Assembly: GCA_030836935.1 (NCBI GenBank)
Contig: JAUPMA010000084.1
Location: 1 to 11,333 of the forward strand
DNA from: Pseudomonadota bacterium
GTDB taxonomy: Bacteria > Pseudomonadota > Gammaproteobacteria > SZUA-229
Reading direction: 5' to 3'
DNA length: 11,333 bases
In this document: one piece after another, positions 7,889 to 11,333 of the stretch
Layout: each line of letters starts with the position of its first letter
Position numbering within the stretch: position 1 is the stretch's first letter
Program-made: the position numbers and the translations under genes
The notes under the pieces: generated by a model
The model's input: only the letters and a program-made list of their open reading frames with translations
What the model was told of the DNA's origin: nothing
The model's database searches: none

Positions 7889-8683
7889 CTACATTTTGAC
7901 GGGACTGCGTACGCGCGTAACAAAAAACAATAATACCGCTGCGCTTACAATCGCCGGCCCCGCAGGCGCATCCCATTGCCATGAAGCGAACAAACCCAGT
8001 GCAATGGAAAAAACACCAAACAGAAATGCCAGCAGCGCCATGCTCTCAGGTGATCCGGCAAAACGCTGGGCGCTGGCAGCAGGGATGATGAGCAGGGCGG
8101 TGATCAGTAACACGCCAACTATTTTCATGGCGACTGCAACTACCAGCACCATCAGCAGCATGAAAAAAAATCGCATGCGTTCAACCGCTACGCCTTCGCT
8201 GCGCGCAAGTTCTTCATGCACGGCAATGGATAATAACGATGGCCACATTTTCAGCAGCGCAATAACTGAAAAAATAACTACTGCAAGCATCCACGCCAGA
8301 TCCTGATTATTTACGGCAAGAATATCGCCAAACAAATAGGCCATTAAATCAACGCGCAAACCCTGTTCGCGCAACGTGGCAAGCATGATCAGGCCAATGG
8401 CCAGACCGGCATGCGCAAGTATGCCTAATAATGTATCAGTGGAAATATCGGATTTGCGTTGCAGCATTACCAGCAAAACGCTGATCGATAACCCGGTGGC
8501 GAGTACACCAAGCCAGGGCGCAATATGCAGCATGAGACCCAGCGCTGTGCCAAGCAGTGCTGCATGTGAAAGTGTGTCGCCAAAATACGCCATGCGCCGC
8601 CACACCACCATGCAACCCATGGGAGCCGCGATCAGCATGACAATCAGTCCGGCAAGCAGGGCGCGTAAAATGAAATCATCCAT
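7889..8683 (-). CDS. znuB: Zinc ABC transporter permease
   Basis: This is the inner-membrane channel subunit of the high-affinity zinc importer. The 264-residue product is almost all hydrophobic, with about eight membrane spans, the usual ZnuB length and the ABC-3 family pattern. Family landmarks include APMGCMVVWRRMAYFGDTLSHAALLG read across residues 20-45, VDLMAYLFGDIL (111-122), and KIVGVLLITALLIIPAASAQ (187-206). The start chosen is the ATG giving MDDFILRALL. It overlaps the end of znuC by eight bases (ATGGATGA), which implies translational coupling. The reading frame stays open 38 codons further upstream, but that extension only reads through znuC's His-codon-rich tail in another frame and has no family match. 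Confidence 0.93.
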   Translation of the reverse strand: MDDFILRALLAGLIVMLIAAPMGCMVVWRRMAYFGDTLSHAALLGTALGLMLHIAPWLGVLATGLSISVLLVMLQRKSDISTDTLLGILAHAGLAIGLIMLATLREQGLRVDLMAYLFGDILAVNNQDLAWMLAVVIFSVIALLKMWPSLLSIAVHEELARSEGVAVERMRFFFMLLMVLVVAVAMKIVGVLLITALLIIPAASAQRFAGSPESMALLAFLFGVFSIALGLFASWQWDAPAGPAIVSAAVLLFFVTRVRSPVKM

Positions 8684-9461
8684 GATCATGATTGTGTCCG
8701 CAGTTGTGATGACCGTCTGCAATGATGGCACCATGCAAATCGTGGCGGTGATCATGATGATGGGTGTACACCGCCATGCCTTCAAGTGCACCGCCAAACA
8801 GTTTCAGGTATTCGGGATGGCGGCTCACGGCTTCGGGATGACCAGTGCAGCAGATATGTGTATTGAGACACAGCACATGGTCCGTAGCTGCCATGACGAG
8901 ATGCAAATCATGTGACACCATCAGCACACCACAACCCAGTTCGGTGCGAATACTGGCAATCAGTTGATACAGTTGTTGCTGGCCATTGATATCAACTCCT
9001 TGCGCAGGTTCATCCAGCACCAGTAAATCCGGTTTGCGCAACAGCGCGCGCGCCAGTAACACGCGCTGGAATTCGCCGCCGGAAACAGACTGCAAGGGCT
9101 TGTGCAACAGCGGCTGAATACCGCTGCGCTGGCAGACAGCATGCAATTCCGCATCAGCCACCTTGCCGGCCAGCAGCAAAAAACGTTTGACACTCAGTGG
9201 CAGCACCGCTTCTACATGCAGACGTTGCGGCATATAACCAACGCACAAACCGGCTCGGCGCCAGATGCTGCCGCTGTCCGCCGGCTGCAACCCAAGCAAC
9301 AGACGTATCAGGGATGTTTTACCGGAACCGTTTGGCCCTACCAGAGTAACAATTTCGCCGGCACTGACCTGTACATCCACATGATCAAGAACGGCTCGGC
9401 CACCCAGGTGCAGGCAAAGTTGCGATGCGAATATCAGCAGGTTGGTTGCAGGTTCGGTCAT
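8676..9461 (-). CDS. znuC: Zinc ABC transporter ATPase
   Basis: This cytoplasmic ATPase powers the ZnuB channel. The 261-residue protein has Walker A GPNGSGKT (42-49), Q-loop Gln79 (MPQ), ABC signature SVSGGEFQR (125-133), Walker B LLVLDEP (146-152) and H-loop His184 (SHD). After the ATPase core, a His-rich tail typical of ZnuC occurs at 230-240 (VYTHHHDHRHD). A second cluster closes the protein (GHHNCGHNHDHG at 250-261), and I infer a metal-binding or sensing role for it. E. coli ZnuC, as I remember it, has only the first cluster. The gene is first in a znuCB operon and is divergent from znuA, with 79 bases between starts. No zur gene is attached, unlike the Pseudomonas arrangement. Confidence 0.95.
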   Translation of the reverse strand: MTEPATNLLIFASQLCLHLGGRAVLDHVDVQVSAGEIVTLVGPNGSGKTSLIRLLLGLQPADSGSIWRRAGLCVGYMPQRLHVEAVLPLSVKRFLLLAGKVADAELHAVCQRSGIQPLLHKPLQSVSGGEFQRVLLARALLRKPDLLVLDEPAQGVDINGQQQLYQLIASIRTELGCGVLMVSHDLHLVMAATDHVLCLNTHICCTGHPEAVSRHPEYLKLFGGALEGMAVYTHHHDHRHDLHGAIIADGHHNCGHNHDHG

Positions 9462-9540
9462 GAAAAATCAGTATGCAGTCGGAAATGAAAAACGTGTAAA
9501 ATTCGCAGCAAACGATAACACAGAACCTGCGGCGCATTAC
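9462..9540. promoter_or_regulatory. Divergent znuCB-znuA control region
   Basis: These 79 bases must hold the promoters for both arms of the zinc importer. I see a possible znuA -10, TAAAAT (9497-9502), without a good -35. I also see a loose GTGT/ACAC dyad (9494-9497 and 9518-9521). A half-site resembling the Zur consensus TGTTAT is at 9515-9520 on the minus strand; its partner half is poor. Zinc repression by Zur is the norm for these genes, so an operator is expected here, but I cannot place it with confidence. Confidence 0.4.
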
Positions 9541-10443
9541 ATGAAACATGATTCTTTTGCAGTCATTTTTATTGCCATCATCCTGATCCTGAAATCCGGC
9601 GTTGCCGCCGCTGCCACACCGCAGATTCTGGTAACCTTAAAGCCACTGCATTCACTGGTGAGTGGCCTCAGCCATGGCATCAGCCAACCATCACTGTTAC
9701 TAGACGACATGCAATCACCACATGATTACCAGCTAAAACCTTCCGATCGTCGCCTGCTTGCATCGGCCAATATTATTATTTACGCCAGCGATAACATCGA
9801 AAGCTTTATGCAACCCCTGAGCAGCAGCCTGGGCTCACGCCAGCTGATTGCACTGGATACATTGCCGGGAATGCCATTGTTACCTGCACGCAGCACAGAC
9901 GCCGATCACCACGACAATCATCGGGCTGATTATGATGGCCACATCTGGTTATCGCCGCTGAACGCCCGCATCATTGTGCAACAACTGGCGGAAATGCTGG
10001 TGCAATATGATCCAGCCAATCGTAATAAATATTTCAGCAATCGCGACCATCTGTTACAAAGACTGAATACCCTTGAAAAGAAAATTGACCAGCAACTGTT
10101 GCCGGTTCGCAATCAGCCCTTCCTGCAATTTCACGACGCACTGCAATATTTTGAACGCGACTTTTCACTTAACCATGGCGTAACCGTTACCAGCGGCGCA
10201 GAACATGCGCCCGGCGCACGGCATATACGCGCATTGCAACAACAAATACGCGAGAAGAAAATAAATTGTTTTTTATACGAACCGCCGCAAGCGCCAAAAT
10301 TGCTGGAGACACTTGATGTAAACCGCTCTGCAAAAAAACAGGCACTGGAAATTCACGGCAGCCAGATAACGGCTGGCGGCGATCTATACTTCAGCTTGCT
10401 TGAAAACATTGCCGGCCAGATACACGAATGCTTGCAGCCGTAA
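9541..10443 (+). CDS. znuA: Periplasmic zinc-binding protein
   Basis: This is the solute-binding lipid-free component that hands Zn2+ to ZnuBC. The chosen ATG gives a 300-residue precursor with a clear Sec signal peptide: a short charged start, hydrophobic core at about 6-18 and an AAAA-type cleavage region near 22-26. Zinc ligands expected for cluster A-I proteins are visible: His61 in SPHDYQLKPSD, His134 in DGHIWLSP and His198 in LQFHDALQYFE. The short His/Asp-rich loop at 119-134 is typical of zinc-specific members. Cys243 (INCFLYEPP) and Cys297 (HECLQP) match the disulphide of E. coli ZnuA. An in-frame start at 9442 would add 33 residues ahead of the signal peptide and overlap znuC, so it was rejected. 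The residue after TLDV departs from the usual DPLG segment, reading ALEIHGS instead. The gene is followed by a PilZ gene after 12 bases. Confidence 0.93.
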   Translation: MKHDSFAVIFIAIILILKSGVAAAATPQILVTLKPLHSLVSGLSHGISQPSLLLDDMQSPHDYQLKPSDRRLLASANIIIYASDNIESFMQPLSSSLGSRQLIALDTLPGMPLLPARSTDADHHDNHRADYDGHIWLSPLNARIIVQQLAEMLVQYDPANRNKYFSNRDHLLQRLNTLEKKIDQQLLPVRNQPFLQFHDALQYFERDFSLNHGVTVTSGAEHAPGARHIRALQQQIREKKINCFLYEPPQAPKLLETLDVNRSAKKQALEIHGSQITAGGDLYFSLLENIAGQIHECLQP

Positions 10444-10455
10444 CAGGACCAATTC

Positions 10456-10791
10456 ATGATAAGAAAAGATTACCGTCTGGCCATCGGGAATGCCTGGGTA
10501 CAACTTCAGCGCATGCATGCAGAAGACCGGAGCGCAGTGGACGGAACACGTTACCCGGTTTACAACATCAGTCGCGGCGGCCTGCGTTTCTCCGGTAATG
10601 AAACTTTCGAGGCGCAAGAACGCATTAAAGTCATCCTGCATTTACCCAACAACACCGAACACCATTCACTTGGCCGCATCTGCTATTGCGAGCCGGATAC
10701 AGAAAACCAGGCAGTCACCTATTACGGCGTGAGTTTTCTTGACAACTTTCTGGACATGGCACCGTTTCAGGATGCACCCACTCTTCCCTGA
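10456..10791 (+). CDS. PilZ domain protein
   Basis: This small 111-residue cytoplasmic protein is essentially a single PilZ domain, the c-di-GMP receptor fold. The two nucleotide-binding motifs are present. The first is RxxxR at the N-terminus (RKDYR, Arg3 and Arg7). The second is the N/DxSxxG motif NISRGG (37-42), which has Asn rather than Asp in the first position, a common variant. The GVSFLD segment near residue 91 is also typical of the fold's end. A Shine-Dalgarno AGGA lies just after the znuA stop and the start is 12 bases from that stop, so it is probably cotranscribed with znuA. I know no established link between PilZ proteins and zinc uptake. The effector partner is unknown. It could control motility, polysaccharide or pili; type IV pilus PilZ is a related but distinct subgroup. 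Confidence 0.85.
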   Translation: MIRKDYRLAIGNAWVQLQRMHAEDRSAVDGTRYPVYNISRGGLRFSGNETFEAQERIKVILHLPNNTEHHSLGRICYCEPDTENQAVTYYGVSFLDNFLDMAPFQDAPTLP

Positions 10792-10795
10792 CCTG

Positions 10796-11066
10796 ACAGC
10801 TTGTTGAAAAACTCAAAATCAAAAGAGTTGATGCAAAGCCGCGAAGACGCAAAGAAAGCAAATACCGGGTAAAAACAAAAACCATACGCAATCAGAGCGC
10901 GTTTAAGCCCGGTTGCTGCCATACCGGCACCCTCCTGCCAGACTTCTTATTCTTCGCGTGATGCACATGGATGTGCGAATGCCGCGAACGCAGGAGCGTG
11001 AGAGCGGCCTTTGCGGCTTCGCGTCAGATCTTTTCTATCCCATTTGGGCGTTTTTCAACAAGCTGT
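10796..11066. mobile_element. MITE-like element with long inverted ends
   Basis: The 17-base ACAGCTTGTTGAAAAAC at 10796-10812 is repeated exactly in inverse orientation at 11050-11066. The similarity continues inwards: 10821-10846 matches the reverse complement of 11009-11034 at 21 of 26 positions, so the imperfect terminal repeats span about 50 bases on each side of a 271-base unit. No transposase is encoded; open frames across it are not protein-like. Internal dyads include CCGGT/ACCGG (10909-10927) and GCACA/TGTGC (10963-10976). No clear target-site duplication flanks it. It starts five bases after the PilZ stop codon. I infer a non-autonomous transposable unit. Confidence 0.6.
10833..10857. 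repeat. 8-base tandem repeat inside the element
   Basis: Degenerate octamers GCAAAGCC, GCGAAGAC, GCAAAGAA lie head to tail, followed by A-GCAAA. The first two copies belong to the left inverted end, and the GC(A/G)AAG core recurs in the right end in inverse orientation. The array may be the expanded end of the element and not an independent repeat. Confidence 0.5.
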
Positions 11067-11094
11067 TAAGGAAGCTCTGGTCAAGTTCAAAGCT

Positions 11095-11163
11095 GTCGTT
11101 CCTGCGAAAGCAGGAACCCAGTAAAACAAGCATTTTGGATTCCCGCTTTCGCGGGAATGACGA
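11095..11163. repeat. Paired extragenic palindrome
   Basis: Two perfect hairpins, TTCCTGC-GAAA-GCAGGAA (11099-11116) and TTCCCGC-TTTC-GCGGGAA (11140-11157), are mirror images of each other. The whole segment from GTCGTTCC to GGAATGACGAC therefore also forms one larger imperfect dyad. This is the widespread 'GTCATTCCCGCGAAAGCGGGAATC' class of proteobacterial intergenic repeat (family recalled, not searched). It lies 23 bases past the stop of the OmpA-like gene and could serve as a 3'-end structure for it. The 28 bases between the MITE-like element and this repeat, and the 23 after it, hold nothing recognisable. Confidence 0.8.
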
Positions 11164-11186
11164 CTTAATCAAATGTTCCTTGATCG

Positions 11187-11333
11187 TTAACGCAACACCA
11201 TTTCAACACGGCGATTTTTTGCGCGCCCCGCTACGGCAGTGTTGTTTGACATCGGCGAAAAAGGCCCCACGCCTTCACCTGTCAGCCGTTCGCGTTTGAT
11301 GCCATGCTGTTTAATCAAGGCTTCCACCCCTGC
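11187..11333 (-). CDS. OmpA-family C-terminal domain, partial
   Basis: The right edge cuts a minus-strand gene, leaving its last 48 codons and a TAA stop. The translated end, with IKQHGIKRERLTGEGVGPFS followed by GRAKNRRVEMVLR, is the C-terminal part of an OmpA-like peptidoglycan-binding domain. The GRAKNRRVE segment carries the arginine that contacts the diaminopimelate of the cell wall. Such domains occur in OmpA porins, Pal lipoproteins, MotB-type stator proteins and other envelope proteins. The N-terminal part that would tell them apart is outside the window. The position of the start is unknown. Confidence 0.88.
   Translation of the reverse strand, partial: AGVEALIKQHGIKRERLTGEGVGPFSPMSNNTAVAGRAKNRRVEMVLR

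Noticed and set aside
8684..8797. Upstream start for znuB adding 38 residues
   Set aside because: The extension only reads znuC's 3' end in another frame. The ATG at 8683 gives the normal family N-terminus.
9442..9540. Upstream start for znuA adding 33 residues
   Set aside because: The extension precedes an obvious signal peptide and overlaps the divergent znuC start.
10913..11299. Open frame of 128 codons near the right end
   Set aside because: It crosses the MITE-like element, both palindromes and the antisense of the OmpA-like gene. The opposite strand has a clear family match, so this frame is not a gene.

Overview
This window reads as chromosomal DNA of a gammaproteobacterium, probably free-living and aerobic or microaerobic. 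The evidence is the close IlvD, ArgA and OxyR similarity to the Escherichia/Pseudomonas forms, the classical (non-cyclic) arginine route with a fused kinase-GNAT ArgA, and the intergenic palindromes typical of this class. The genus cannot be fixed from the sequence. Nine protein genes are supported, one of them cut by the right edge. No tRNA, rRNA, CRISPR array, prophage gene or transposase gene was seen.

Layout. 1-244: non-coding, dense in inverted repeats. 245-2092 (-): ilvD, dihydroxy-acid dehydratase of branched-chain amino acid synthesis. 2225-3910 (-): a methyl-accepting chemotaxis receptor whose periplasmic sensor carries a c-type haem motif, with a strong terminator after it at 2171-2210. 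4116-5060 (+): an OxyR-type peroxide regulator, divergent from the receptor. 5260-6408 (+) and 6506-7813 (+): argE and argA, an arginine pair in which both upstream gaps are filled by heptanucleotide-repeat hairpins. 7889-9461 (-): znuC-znuB, overlapping by 8 bases, with znuA divergent at 9541-10443 (+). Together they form a zinc ABC importer (binding protein, ATPase, permease). 10456-10791 (+): a small PilZ-domain protein 12 bases after znuA. 10796-11066: a MITE-like element with long imperfect terminal inverted repeats. 11095-11163: a common type of extragenic palindrome. 11187-11333 (-): the last 48 codons of an OmpA-family peptidoglycan-binding protein.

How the genes relate. The protein genes are mostly housekeeping: amino acid synthesis (ilvD, argE, argA), metal supply (znuABC), peroxide stress (oxyR) and sensing (haem chemoreceptor, PilZ). 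No single new pathway links them, and I do not see a convincing undescribed multigene system. The unusual content lies between the genes. Short-period arrays (periods of 7, 8 and 10 bases), a MITE-like element and repeat modules shared by the two ends of the window are all present. The most interesting case is a near-perfect heptad hairpin lodged between a good Shine-Dalgarno sequence and the argE start codon. A second hairpin of the same family contains the argE stop codon and runs close to the argA ribosome binding site.
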